Assembly: GCA_009760855.2 (NCBI GenBank)
Contig: WPIO01000002.1
Span: 6,273,001-6,337,000, forward strand
Direction: 5' to 3'
DNA length: 64,000 nt
DNA from: Cristatella mucedo
Lineage: Eukaryota > Bryozoa > Phylactolaemata > Cristatellidae
Every line of letters begins with the position of its first letter. The stretch's first letter is position 1. Below, piece after piece: positions 1 through 12,902 of the stretch. The translations under genes were made by a program, and so were the position numbers. The notes beneath the pieces were generated by a model that made no database searches, was not told the origin of the DNA, and saw only the letters and a program-made list of their open reading frames with translations.

Positions 1-294
1 AGAATAACCGGCGAAACAAATTACTTGTTAAGAACTTTTCTAGGGCGAGGTATAAGTACCTGATTGGTGAGCGACACTTTGGAGTGACCCTGGCGACAAT
101 AGCACCGTGACTCTGAAGTGCGTTTTGTTGGATGCATAAGTGATTGCACCTACAGTTAGTCTTATGACGTTAGTTTGGTACGAAAATATTGACGGCCTAT
201 CAGTGCTCTTCTTAAGGCAGAGGTACAGTGACTTTAAAGTATTCTGAGCTCATACACAGGCAACAGTGACCGTGCCGTGTTTTTTCGCGGCATT

Positions 295-316
295 ACTTCA
301 ACGCTTCCGTTGAAGT
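295..316. other. Class A-specific perfect hairpin
   Basis: 'acttcaacg' and 'cgttgaagt' pair over 9 bp around the loop 'cttc'. It is also present at 16,487-16,508, 24,673-24,694 and 33,057-33,078, and broken by one base in M26. Other classes have 'tatcccaccgctcccgttg' here and cannot form it. Confidence 0.8.
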
Positions 317-970
317 TCTTTAACCCGATAGCACGTTTGGTGGCGTCCGAAGTGTGTCGCCAGTTTTCGATTCGTGAAAGCACCACTTCAGTAAAACCTT
401 CTAATGCTTAGCAACGGTTGCACAGCAACGAAAAACCAAGTGAAAAGTCAGTCGCCGAAAAACTGAACCGCTTCCGTAATCTTTACTGTCGATGCAGTTA
501 GAGTTGGCTGCGACCTGAGCAATAAAATTCGTAAGACTTACCCCTGTTGATACCCGAAACATCAGCCTGTCGATCCAAGAGCCCATTTGCGGTGTAAAAA
601 CGCAAGCCAACGTCATGACGGTGTCATCGAAGTGTTTCGCCATCGTATCGGTGACTCTACTTGAACTTGAGATTAATCAATGCAGTGACGATGGTGACTG
701 CGCCCTGTTGTTTTGCAGCATTTGTCCAAAGCTTGGAGAAAATATAATTAAGGTGAGGTGATTTCGTACACCTTTTTAGGAGATATAGCGACTATGGTTC
801 GCTTTGTAAAACCACCGCATCTTCATGGCCACCTGAAGCTAAATAAGATAGTAAAGCAACACAATGAAAGGCATACTAATAATTCGCCGAAGGATATCAG
901 ACATTGGGTAACTTAACCCAAATCGCACTTTCCATTTTATTATAACTGTTGCGAGAAAATTCTCGAGACA

Positions 971-990
971 GATGGCTTACTTTAGCCATC
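971..990. other. Hairpin conserved across most classes (example in M1)
   Basis: 'gatggct' and 'agccatc' pair over 7 bp around a six-base loop ('tacttt' here, 'gacttt' in most units). It is kept in classes A, B, D, E and F. Class C has one mismatch, and class G loses it ('gactttagttatcag'). No function can be assigned. Confidence 0.7.
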
Positions 991-1629
991 AGATCAGTAA
1001 ATGAACATGAGGCTTTCAGGTGACGTCCGAAGGCAACAGAAGAAGTGTTTCTATCCCAACAATATCATGGTAACGTAGAAGCAAAGTGACTTGATGTTGT
1101 CCTCAAGTGGTACAGAGCCAACAACGTGTGTGCCCTGCTTTTTCGCGGCATTATCCCACCGCATGAGGAAAAGTTCCGAAAGCCTAGGAGACGTATTGCA
1201 CTCCAGTATAGAACCGTGTGGTGATTTGTGGCCGTATCCATGAGCACCATCTCTTAAGCTATTCACGCCCAAATATCACCATGTTGCTAAAAAATATACT
1301 GCAAATTACAAATTCCCCAAACGTCCTCCTGGTGAGCGAAAGTTACCTAAATTTAAATGACGTTTTATGGTCAGGTTTGCGATACAAGTACAGCGACTTA
1401 CCCTTACATGTACTCATAACATCAGTGATCTCATAAAAGAACGTTAAAGGTGTTAAGCTACAGAAAACAGTGATTGTTCCAAAGGGGCATTTTCCGAGAG
1501 CTCGGGTAAATCAACTTGATGCTAAATCAACGTGAAGGGATCCGAAAGTGGTAGAGCTGTCGTTGTTGTCAGCTCTAAAGCAGCATACGTCTGAAGCTAG
1601 CTGAAGCTTAAATAACGTCATTCAGCCTC

Positions 1630-3253
1630 AAAATAAACGGCGAAAGAAATTACTTGTTAAGAACTTTTCTAGTGCGAGGTATAAGTATCTGATTTGTGAG
1701 CGACACGTTGGATTTACCCTGGAGACGATAGCCCCGTGTCACTGAAGCGCCTTTTGTTTGATGCATCAGTGCACCTGACGTTAGTCAGATGACGTAATGC
1801 TCGGATGAAAATATCGACTGCTCTTTCACAGCCTCTTCTAAAGGCAGAGGTGCAGTGACTTGAAAATATTCTGAGCTTATACACAGGCAACAGTGAACGT
1901 GCCGTGTTTTTTCGCGGCATTATCCCACCGCTTCCGTTGAAGTTGTATAACCCGATAGCATGATTGGTGGCGTCCGAAGTGTGTCCTCAGTTTTCGATTC
2001 ATGAGAGTACAACTTCAGTGAAACCTTCAGAAGCTTTGCAACGGTTTTACAGCAACGAAAAGGGAAGCGAAACGTCAGTCGCCGAAAAAAATGCACTGCT
2101 TCCCTAATCTTTCCTGTGGATGTAGTTAGAGTTAGCCGCGACTCGTGCAATACAACTCTTAAGACTTACCCCTAGTGATACCGAAACATCTGCATGTCCA
2201 TGCAACTGTCTATTTTCGGTGTTAAACGGACGTCAACATTATGATGGTTTCATCGAAGTGTTTCGCCATCGCATTGGTGACGTGACTCGAACTTGAGATT
2301 AATCAATACCGTGTCGATGATGACTGTGCCCTCTTGTTTTACAGCATTCGTTCAAAGCTTCGAGAAAACATAGTTAAGGTGAGGCGATTTCGTACACCTT
2401 TTTAAGAGATATAGCGATTATGGTTCGCCTTGTAAAACCACCGAATCTACAAAGCCACCTGAAGCTAAATAAGATAGTTAAGCAACACAATGGAAGGCAT
2501 ACTAATAATTCGCCAAAGGATATCAGAGATTGGGTAACCTAACCCAAATTGCACTTTCCATTTTACAATAACTGTTGCGAGAACATCCCCGAGATAGATG
2601 GCTGACTTTTAGCCATCAGATCGGTGAATGAACATAAGGCTTTCCGGTGACGTCCGAAAGCAACAGAAGAAGTGTTTCTATCCCAACAATGTCATGGCAC
2701 TGCAGCAGAAAAGTGACTTGAAGTTGTCCTCAGGTGGTACAGAGGCAATAACGTGTGTGCCCTGCTTTTTCGCGGCATTATCCCACCGCATGAGGAAATG
2801 TTCCGAAAGCGTGAAAGAGGTATTGCACTACAGTATATAACCATCTGGAGATTTTTGGCCGTATCCATGAGCACCATCTTTTAAGCTATTCACGCCCAAA
2901 TAACACCATGAAGCTAAAAAATATACAGAAGTACAAATTCCCCAAATGTCCTTCTGCTTGCGAAAGTTACCTGAATCTAAATGACGTTTAATGGTCAGGT
3001 TTGCGATACAAGTACAGCGACTTACCCTTACATGTACCCATACCATCAATTATCTCATAAAAGTACGTTAAAGATGTTAAGCTACAGAAAACAGTGATTG
3101 TTCCGAAGCAGGATTTTTCGAGAGCTCGGATAAACCAACTTGAAGCTAAATGAACGTGGAGGGATCCGAGAATATTAGAGCTGTCATTGTTTTTAGCTCC
3201 AAAGCAGCAAACGTCTGAAGCTAGCTAAAGCTTAAATAACGTCATTCAGCCTC
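1630..3253. repeat. M2, class B unit with class G end
   Basis: Class B marks: 'aaaataaacggcgaaag', 'gcgacacgttggatttacc', and 'gcatgattggtgg'. At about 3,143-3,151, within 'agctaaatgaacgtgg', it changes to class G ('gagaatattagagctgtcat' where B has 'gagaggtagagctgtcaac'). Confidence 0.9.
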
Positions 3254-4596
3254 AGAATAAACGGCGAAAAAAATAAACTTGTTGGGAACTTTTCTAGTGC
3301 GAGGTAAAAGTAGCTGATTTGTGAGCAACACTTTGGAGTGACCCTGGCGACGATAGCCCCGTGACACTGAAGTGCGTTTTGTTGGATGCATAAGTGTTTG
3401 CACCTGCAGTTAGTCTTACGACGTAAGTTTGGGACGAAAATACTGACGGCTTTTTCAATGCCTCTTCTCAAGGCAGAGGTACAGTGACTTTAAAGTATTC
3501 TGAGCTCATTCACAGGCAACAGTGAACGTGCAGTGTTTTTACGCGGCATTATCCCACCGCTCCCGTTGAAGTTCTTTAACCCGAAAGCACATTTGGTGGC
3601 GTGCGAAGTGTTTCGTCAGTTTTCGATTCGTGAAAGCACCACTTCAGTGAAATCTTCTAATGCTTAGCAACGGTTGCACAGCAACGAAAAACCAAGCGAA
3701 AAGTCAGTCGCCGAAAAAAATGAACCACTTCCGTAATCTTTCCTGTCGATGTAGTTAGAGTTCGCTGTGTGAAACCACGGCATCTTCAACGCCACCTGAA
3801 GCCAAATAAGATAGTAAAGCAACACATTGGAAGGCCTAATAATTATTCGCCGAAGTATATCAGGGATTGGGTAACTTAACCCAGATTGCACTTTCCATTT
3901 TACAATACCTGTTGCAAGCATTTCCCCGAGAGAGATGGCTGACTTTAGTTATCAGATCGGTGAATGAACATAAAGCTTTCTGGTGACGTCGGAAGGCAAC
4001 AGAAGAAGTGCTTCTATCCAAACAATGTCATGGTATTGCAGCAGCAAAGTGACTTGAAGTTGTCTGTAGGTGGTACAGAGGCAACAACGTGTGTGCCCTG
4101 CTTTTTCGCGGCATTATCCCACCGCATGAGGAAAAGTTCCGAAAGCCTAGGAGAGGTATCACACTCCGGTATAGAACCGTGTGGTGATTTTTAGCCGTAT
4201 CCATGAACACCAGTATTCTCTAAGCTATCACGCCCAAATAACACATGCATGCAGCTAAAAAATATACAGGAAATTACAAATTCCCAAACGTCCTTCTGCT
4301 TTAATGAAAGTACCTGAAACTAAATGACGTTTTATGGTCAGGTTTGCGATACAAGTACAGCGACTTACCCTTACATGTACCCATAACATCAGTGATCTCA
4401 TAAAAGAACGTTAAAGATGTTAAGCTACAGTAAACAGTGATTTTTGCAAAGCGGCTTTTTCCGAGAGCTCGGGTAAATCATCTTTAAGCTAAATCAACGT
4501 GGAGGGATCCGAGAAAATTAGAGCTGTCATTGTTTTCATCTCCAAAGCAGCATACGTCTGAAGCTAGCTAAAGCTTATATAACGTCATTTAGCCTC
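3254..4596. repeat. M3, class G unit with 293 bp deletion
   Basis: 1,343 bp. The sequence runs 'gttagag' directly into 'ttcgctgtgtgaaacc' at about 3,762. Intact G unit M34 has 293 bp more between these points, with 'gtt' shared at both breakpoints. Confidence 0.9.
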
Positions 4597-6170
4597 AGAA
4601 TAAATGGCGAAAAAATTACTTGTTAAGAACTTTTCTAGTGCGAGGTATAATTACCTAATGTGTGAGCGACACTTTTGAGTGAGCCTGGCTACGATAGCCC
4701 CATGATTCTGAAGTGCGTTTTGTTACGGCTTTGTCACTGCCTCTCCTAAGGTAAGTAGAGGTACAGTGACTTTAAAGTATTCTGAGCACATACACAGGCA
4801 ACAGTGAACGTGCAATGTTTTTTCGCGGCATTATCATACCGCTCCCGTTGAAGTTCTTAAATCTGATAGGACGTTTGGTTGCTTCCGAGGGGTGCCGTCA
4901 ATTTTCGATTCATTAAAGCACCATATCATGGAAACCTGTTTAAGGTGAGCAACGGTTGCACAACAACGAAAACGAAAGCGAAACGAAAGTCGCCAAAAAA
5001 TGAACTGCTTACCTAGTCTTTCCTGTGGATTTACTTCGAGTTTGCTATGACTCGTGCGATAAAATTCGTAAGACTTACCCCTGTTGATACCCGAAACATC
5101 CGCCTGTCGATCCAAGAGCCCAGCCCATTTGTGATGTAAAACGCAAGCCAACATCATGACGGTGTCATCAAAGTGTTTCGCCATCGTATCGGTGACTTGT
5201 CTGGAATTTGAAATTAATCAATGAAGTGACGATGGTGACTGAGCCCTTTTGTTTTGCGGCATTTGTCCAAAGCTTCGAGAAAATTTTATTAAGGTGAGGC
5301 GATATCGTATACGGCCTTTTTTAGAGATACAGCGATTGTGGTTCGCTTTGTAAAACCACCGCATCTTCAAAACCACCTGTAACCAAATGAGATAGTAAAG
5401 CAACACAATGGAAGGCCTAATAATTATTCGCCGAAGTATATCAGGGATTGGGTAACGTAACCCAGATCGCACTTTCCATTTTATAATAACTGTTGCGAGA
5501 AAATCCCCGAGACAGATGGCTGACTTTAGCCATCAGATCGGTGAATGAACTTAAGGCTTTCTGGTGACGTCCGAAGGCAACAGAAGAAGTGTTTCTATCC
5601 CAACAATGTCGTGGTACCGAGGAAGCAAAGTGACTTAAAGTTTTCCTCAGGAGGTACACAGGAAACGACGTGTGAGTCCTGCTTTTTCGCGGCATTATCC
5701 CACAGCATGAGGAAAAGTTCCGAAAGCCTAGGAGAGGTATTGCACTCCGGCATAGAACCGTGTGGTGATTTTTAGCCGTATCCATGAACACCATCTCTTA
5801 AGCTATTCACGCCCAAACAACACCATGTAGCTAAAAAATATACAGAAGTACGAATTCCCCATATTTCCTCCTGCTTGCGAAAGTTACCTGAAACTAAACG
5901 ACGTTTTATGGTCAGGTTTGCGATACAAGTACAGCGACTTACCCTTACATGTACCCATAACATCAGTGATCTCATAAACGAACGTTAAAGATGTTAGGCG
6001 ACATAAAACAGTGATTGTTCCAAAGCGGCATTTTCCGAGAGCTCGGGTAAATCATCTTTAAGCTAAATCAACGTGGAGGGATCCGAGAGAATTAAAGCTG
6101 TCATTGTTTTCATCTCCAAAGCAGCATACGTCTGAAGCTAGCTAAAGCTTAAATAACGTCATTCAGCCTC
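4597..6170. repeat. M4, class F unit with 64 bp deletion
   Basis: 1,574 bp. 'gcgttttgtt' joins 'acggctttgtcac' at 4,724/4,725; M33 has 64 bp more here, and 'tt' is shared at the breakpoints. The rest is very close to M33, 48 kb away. Confidence 0.9.
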
Positions 6171-7810
6171 AGAATAAACGGCGAAAAAAATAAACTTGTT
6201 GGGAACTTTTCTAGTGCATGGTAAAAGTAGCTGATTTGTGAGCAACACTTTGGAGTGACCCTGGCGACGATAGCCCCGTGACACTGAAGTGCGTTTTGTT
6301 GGATGCATAAGTGTTTGCACCTGCAGTTAGTCTTACGACGTAAGTTTGGGGACGAAAATACTGACGGCTTTTTCAATGCCTCTTCTCAAGGCAGAGGTAC
6401 AGTGACTTTAAAGTATTCTGAGCTCATTCACAGGCAACAGTGAACGTGCAGTGTTTTTACGCGGCATTATCCCACCGCTCCCGTTGAAGTTCTTTAACCC
6501 GAAAGCACATTTGGTGGCGTGCGAAGTGTTCCGTCAGTTTTCGATTCGTGAAAGCACCACTTCAGTGAAATCTTCTAATGCTTAGCAACAGTTGCACAGC
6601 AACGAAAAACCAAGCGAAAAGTCAGTCGCCGAAAAAAATGAACCACTTCCGTAACCTTTCCTGTCGATGTAGTTAGAGTTGGCTGCGACCCGAGCAATAA
6701 AACTCGTATGACTTACCCCTAGTGATACCTGAAACATCTGCATGTCCATCCAACTGTCCATTTACGGGTGAAAAACGGACGTCAACATCATGATGGTTTC
6801 ATCGATGTGTAATTCACCATCGCATCGGTGACGTGACTTGAACTTGAGATTAATCAATACAGTGGCGATGGTGACTGTGCCCTCTTGTTTTGCAGCATTT
6901 GCTCACAGCTTCGAGAAAATAATATTAAGGTGAGGCGGTTTTCGAAAACCTTTTTTAGAGATATAGCGATTATGGTTCGCTGTGTGAAAAACCACGGCAA
7001 TCTTCAACGCCACCTGAAGCCAAATAAGATAGTAAAGCAAACACATTGGAAGGCCTAATAATTATTCGCCGAAGTATATCAGGGATTGGGTAACTTAACC
7101 CAGATTGCACTTTCCATTTTACAATACCTGTTGCAAGCATTTCCCCGAGAGAGATGGCTGACTTTAGTTATCAGATCGGTGAATGAACATAAAGCTTTCT
7201 GGTGACGTCGGAAGGCAACAGAAGAAGTGCTTCTATCCCAACAATGTAATGGTATTGCAGCAGCAAAGTGACTTGAAGTTATCTGTAGGTGGTACGGAGG
7301 CAACAACGTGTGTGCCCTGCTTTTTCGCGGCATTATCCCATTGCATGAGGAAAAGTTCCGAAAGCCTAGGAGAGGTATCACACTCCGGTATAGAACCGTG
7401 TGGTGATTTTTAGCCGTATCCATGACCACCATCTCTTAAGCTATTCACGCCCAAATAACACCATGCAGCTAAAAAATATACAGGAAATTACAAATTCTCA
7501 AACGTCCTTCTGCTTAATGAAAGTTACCTGAATCTAAATGACGTTTTATGGTCAGATTTGCGATACAAGTACAGCGACGTACCCTTACATGTACCCATAA
7601 CATCAGTGCTCTCATAAAAGAACGTTAAAGATGTTAAGCTACAGTAAACAGTGATTTTTGCAAAGCGGCTTTTTCCGAGAGCTCGGGTAAATCATCTTTA
7701 AGCTAAATCAACGTGGAGGGATCCGAGAGAATTAGAGCTGTCATTGTTTTCAGCTCCAAAGCAGCAAACGTCTGAATCTAGCTAAAGCTTATATAACGTC
7801 ATTTAGCCTC
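6171..7810. repeat. M5, class G unit
   Basis: 1,640 bp, full length. It has G marks 'ttgttgggaac', 'gaaatcttctaatgc' and 'gtttcatcgatgtgtaattcacc'. A few extra bases relative to M34. Confidence 0.9.
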
Positions 7811-9455
7811 AAAATAAATTGCGAACAATATTACTTGTTAAGAACTTTTCTAGTGCGAGGTATAATTACCTAATGTGTGAGCGACACTTTGGAGTGACCC
7901 TGGCTACGATAGCCCCATGATTCTGAAGTGCGTTTTGTTGGATGCATAACTGATTGCACCTGCAGTTAGTCTTACGACGTAATTTTGGGACGAAAATATT
8001 TTTACGGCTTTTTCACTGCCTCTCCTTAAGGCAGAGGTACAGTGACTTTAAAGTATTCTGAGCTCATAAACAGGCAACAGTAAACGTGCAGTGTTTTTTC
8101 GCTGCATTATCATACCGCTCCCGTTGAAGTTCTTTAACCCGATAGCACGTTTGGTGGCGTGCGAAGTGTGTCGTCAGTTTTCGATTCGTGAAAGCACCAT
8201 TTCAGTGAAATGTTCTAAACCTTAGCAACGGTTGCACAGCAGCGAAAAACCAAACGAACAGTCAGTCGCCGAAAAAATGAACTGCTTCCGTAATCTTTAC
8301 TGTGGATGCAGTTAGAGTTTGGCTGCGACCTGAGCAATAAAATTCGTAAGACTTACCCCTGTTGATACCCGAAACATCAGCCTGTCGATCCAAGAGGCCC
8401 ATTTGCGGATGTAAAAAAACGCAAGCCAACGTCATGACGGTGTCATCGAAGTGTTTCGCCATCGTATCGGTGACTCTACTTGAACTTGAGATTAATCAAT
8501 GCAGTGACGATGGTGACTGCGCCCTGTGTTTTGCACGCATTTGTCCAAAGCTTGGAGAAAATATAATTAAGGTGAGGTGATTTCGTACACCTTTTTAGGA
8601 GATATAGCGACTATGGTTCGCTTTGTAAAACCACCGCATCTTCATGGCCACCTGAAGCTAAATAAGATAGTAAAGCAACACAATGAAAGGCATACTAATA
8701 ATTCGCCGAAGGATATCAGACATTTGGGTAACTTAACCCAAATCGCACTTTCCATTTTATTATAACTGTTGCGAGAAAATTCTCGAGACAGATGGCTTAC
8801 TTTAGCCATCAGATCAGTAAATGAACATGAGGCTTTCAGGTGACGTCCGAAGGCAACAGAAGAAGTGTTTCTATCCCAACAATATCATGGTAACGTAGAA
8901 GCAAAGTGACTTGATGTTGTCCTCAGTGGTGGTACAGAGCCAACAACGTGTGTGCCCTGCTTTTTCGCGGCATTATCCCACCGCATGAGGAAAAGTTCCG
9001 AAAGCCTAGGAGACGTATTGCACTCCAGTATAGAAACCGTGTGGTGATTTGTGGCCGTATCCATGAGCACCATCTCTTAAGCTATTCACGCCCAAATATC
9101 ACCATGTTGCTAAAAAATATACTGCAAATTACAAATTCCCCAAACGTCCTCCTGGTGAGCGAAAGTTACCTAAATTTAAATGACGTTTTTTATGGTCAGG
9201 TTTGCGATACAAGTACAGCGACTTACCCTTACATGTACTCATAACATCAGTGATCTCATAAAAGAACGTTAAAGGTGTTAAGCTACAGAAAACAGTGATT
9301 GTTCCAAAGGGGCATTTTTCCGAGAGCTCGGGTAAATCAACTTGATGCTAAATCAACGTGAAGGGATCCGAAAGTGGTAGAGCTGTCGTTGTTGTCAGCT
9401 CTAAAGCAGCATACGTCTGAAGCTAGCTGAAGCTTAAATAACGTCATTCAGCCTC
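7811..9455. repeat. M6, hybrid unit F then A
   Basis: Up to about 8,220 it is F-like ('ggctacgatagccccatgattctg', 'attatcatacc'). From about 8,250-8,290 it is class A ('cgcttccgtaatctttactg' type sequence and 'gacctgagcaataaaattcg'). The change is in register, so unit length is normal (1,645 bp). Confidence 0.9.
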
Positions 9456-11100
9456 AAAATAAACGGCGAAAGAAATTACTTGTTAAGAACTTTTCTAGTG
9501 CGAGGTATAAGTATCTGATTTGTGAGCGACACGTTGGATTTACCCTGGAGACGATAGCCCCGTGTCACTGAAGCGCCTTTTGTTTGATGCATCAGTGTGC
9601 ACCTGACGTTAGTCAGATGACGTAATGCTCGGATGAAAATATCGACTGCTCTTTCACAGCCTCTTCTAAAAGGCAGAGGTGCAGTGACTTGAAAATATTC
9701 TGAGCTTATACACAGGCAACAGTGAACGTGCCGTGTTTTTTTCGCGGCATTATCCCACCGCTTCCGTTGAAGTTGTATAACCCGATAGCATAGATTGGTG
9801 GTGGCGTCCGAAGTGTGTCCTCAGTTTTCGATTCATGAGAGTACAACTTCAGTGAAACCTTCAGAAGCTTTGCAACGGTTTTACAGCAACGAAAAGGAAG
9901 CGAAAACGTCAGTCGCCGAAAAAAAATGCACTGCTTCCCTAATCTTTCCTGTGGATGTAGTTAGAGTTAGCCGCGACTCGTGCAATACAACTCTTAAGAC
10001 TTACCCCTAGTGATACCGAAACATCTGCATGTCCATGCAACTGTCTATTTTCGGTGTTAAACGGACGTCAACATTATGATGGTTTCATCGAAGTGTTTCG
10101 CCATCGCATTGGTGACGTGACTCGAACTTGAGATTAATCAATACCGTGTCGATGATGACTGTGCCCTCTTGTTTTACACAGCATTCGTTCAAAGCTTCGA
10201 GAAAACATAGTTAAGGTGAGGCGATTTCGTACACCTTTTTAAGAGATATAGCGATTATGGTTTCGCCTTGTAAAACCACCGAATCTACAAAGCCACCTGA
10301 AGCTAAATAAGATAGTTAAGCAACACAATGGAAGGCATACTAATAATTCGCCAAAGGATATCAGAGATTGGGTAACCTAACCCAAATTGCACTTTCCATT
10401 TTACAATAACTGTTGCGAGAACATCCCCGAGATAGATGGCTGACTTTAGCCATCAGATCGGTGAATGAATGAACATAAGGCTTTTCCGGTGACGTCCGAA
10501 AGCAACAGAAGAAGTGTTTCTATCCCAACAATGTCATGGCACTGCAGCAGAAAAGTGACTTGAAGTTGTCCTCAGGTGGTACAGAGGCAATAACGTGTGT
10601 GCCCTGCTTTTTCGCGGCATTATCCCACCGCATGAGGAAATGTTCCGAAAGCGTGAAAGAGGTATTGCACTACAGTATATAACCATCTGGTGATTTTTGG
10701 CCGTATCCATGAGCACCATCTTTTAAGCTATTCACGCCCAAATAACACCATGAAGCTAAAAAAAAAAATATACAGAAGTACAAATTCCCCAAATGTCCTT
10801 CTGCTTGCGAAAGTTACCTGAATCTAAATGACGTTTTATGGTCAGGTTTGCGATACAAGTACAGCGACTTACCCTTACATGTACCCATACCATCAATTAT
10901 CTCATAAAAGTACGTTAAAGATGTTAAGCTACAGAAAACAGTGATTGTTCCGAAGCAGGATTTTTCGAGAGCTCGGATAAACCAACTTGAAGCTAAATCA
11001 ACGTGGAGGGATCCGAGAGAGGTAGAGCTGTCAACATTTCCAGCTCCAAAGCTGCAAACGCCGGAAGCTAGCTGAAACTTAAATAACGTCATTCAGCCTC
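9456..11100. repeat. M7, class B unit
   Basis: 1,645 bp. Complete B with its normal B-type end ('agctgtcaacatttccag', 'gctgcaaacgccgg'). There is a lengthened A run at about 10,757-10,768. Confidence 0.92.
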
Positions 11101-12902
11101 AGAATAAACGGCGAAACAAATACTTGTTAAGATCTTTTCTATCGCGAGGTAAAAGTACCTAATTTGTGACTGACACTTTGGATTTACCCTGGAGACGATA
11201 GCCCCGTGACACTGAAGTGCGTTTTGTTGGATGCATAAGTGATTGCACCTGCAGTTAGTCTTACGACGTAATTTTGGGACGAAAATATTGACGGCTTTTT
11301 CACTGCCTCTTCTCAAGGCAGAGGTACAGTGACTTAAAAATATTCTGAGCTCAAACACAGGCAACAGTGAACGTGCCGTGTTTTTTCGCGGTATTATCCC
11401 ACAGCTCCTGTTGAAGTTCTTAAACCTAATAGGACGTTTGACAGCGTCCGAAGTGTGCCGTCTGTTTTCGATTCTTCAAAGCACCACGTCAGAGAAACCT
11501 TCTGAAGCTTAGCAACGGTTGCACAGCAACGAAAAAGAAAGCGAAACGTCAGTCGCCGAAAAACATGTACTGCTTCCCTAATCTTTTCTGAGGATGTGGT
11601 TAGAGTTTCCTGTGACTCGTGCGGTAAAATTCGTAAGACTTACCCCTTTTGACAACCGAAACATCTGCCTGTCGATCCAACAGCTAATTTGCTCTGTAAA
11701 AACGCACGCCAACATCATGATGGTTTCATCGAAGTGTTTCGCCATCGCATCGGTGACGTGACTCGAACTTGAGATTAATCAATACGGTGTCGATGGTGAC
11801 TGTGCCCTCTCTTGTTTTGCAGAATATATGTCCAAAGCTTCGAGAAAATATAGTTAAGGTGAGGTGATTTCGTACACCTTTGTTAGATATATAGCGATTA
11901 TGGTTCGCTTTGTAAAACCGCCGCATCTTCATAGCCACCTGAAGCTAAATACGATCGTTAAGTAACACAATAGAAGGCATAATAATAATTCGCCGAAGTA
12001 TATCAGTGATTGGGTAACGTAACCTAGATTCAAATTGCCGTTTTTACAATAACTGTCGCAAGAAAAATCCCGAGACAGACGGCTGCCTCCAGCCATCAGA
12101 TCGGTGATTGAACATAAGGCTTTCTGGTGACGTTCGAGGGCAAAGGAAGAAGCGCTTCTATCTAAATAATAACTTGGTAGTGCAGCGGCAAAGTGATTTT
12201 AAAGGTTTTTTTAGGCGGTGCAGAGGTGGTAAGAAGGCAAAAACGAGGGTGCACTGTTTTTTCGCGGCATTATCCCACAGCTTCAGCAAAAGTTCTGAAA
12301 GTTCAGGCGACGTAGCTCGCTCGTGAATAGAACAGTTTGGCTATTTTCGGCCGAAGCCATGAGCATCATCTCTTAAGCTATTTAGCGCCCAACTAACGCC
12401 ATACAGCTACGAAATATAAAGCAAATTACAATCTCCCCAAACGTCCTTGTGCAATGCGAAAGTTACCTGAATTAAAATCGCCGAGCTGGTTTAGTCTAGC
12501 GGTTAAGGTGCTCGCCCTGACCGAGGTCTGACTGAGGTCGTGGGCTCGGACCCCGAGGCATATGTGAAGCGCCTGAATAGTGATTAGGTTCTCTTGGGGC
12601 GCCATATAAATGAATTATATTATTTTTAATGACGTTCTACGGTCAGGGTTAGGAAACAAGCTCGCCGACTTACCCTTTAATGTACCCATAACATCAGTGA
12701 TCTCATAAATGAACGTTAAAGATAATAGGCAACAGAAACCAGTGATTGTTTCAAAGCGGCATTTTCCGAGTGCTCGGGAAAAACGTCTTTAAGATGAATC
12801 AACGTGTGGAGTTCCGAGAGAATTGAAGCTGTCGTTGCTTTCATCTCCAAAAGCAGCATCCGTCTGAAGCTAGCTGAAAGGTAAATAACACCATTCAGCC
12901 TC
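11101..12902. repeat. M8, class C unit with SINE-like insert
   Basis: 1,802 bp because of the 152 bp insertion. C marks include 'gtttgacagcgtccgaag', 'gagacagacggctgcctccag' and 'gaagaagcgcttctatct'. Confidence 0.93.
12479..12630 (+). mobile_element. tRNA-derived SINE-like insertion in C unit M8
   Basis: About 152 bp interrupt the unit between 'gaattaaaat' and 'gacgttctac'; other classes read straight through here ('gaatctaaatgacg'). The left part resembles a tRNA: a box-A-like 'tggtttagtctagcgg' (12,488-12,502) followed by 'ttaagg', and a box-B-like 'gggctcggacccc' (12,542-12,554). A non-tRNA tail follows and ends in an AT-rich stretch with five T residues, a possible pol III stop. The flanks carry only an imperfect short AT-rich direct repeat. 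It is too diverged and lacks the acceptor-stem pairing expected of a working tRNA gene. A family name cannot be given. Confidence 0.8.

Larger units (their letters stand above)
1..1629. repeat. M1, class A unit
   Basis: The window opens at a unit boundary. Class A marks: 'aataaccggcg', 'ctagggcgagg', 'gacggcctatcagtgctc', and a perfect hairpin at 295-316. Length 1,629 bp, close to M11 and M16. Confidence 0.93.
3147..8250. repeat. F/G dimer domain, left
   Basis: From the end of M2 to the middle of M6 the units alternate G-F-G-F. G units begin 'cggcgaaaaaaataaac' and have 'ttgttgggaac'; F units begin 'atggcgaaaaaattac' or similar. The same two classes, with the same variants, make up the domain after 52.4 kb. 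Confidence 0.88.

Noticed and set aside
961-990. Terminal inverted repeats of a DNA transposon forming the unit
   Set aside because: Only a 7 bp hairpin is present, with no matching inverted ends near the unit boundaries and no transposase frame.
1485-1506. CENP-B box-like sequence 'ttccgagagctcggg'
   Set aside because: It matches only 7 of the 9 fixed positions of TTCGnnnnAnnCGGG, missing the fourth base and the central A, and the B class variant is no better.
12479-12560. Functional tRNA gene
   Set aside because: Box A and B resemble a tRNA, but there is no 7 bp acceptor stem, no clear anticodon arm, and the four HOR copies have a damaged box B. A tRNA-derived SINE fits better.
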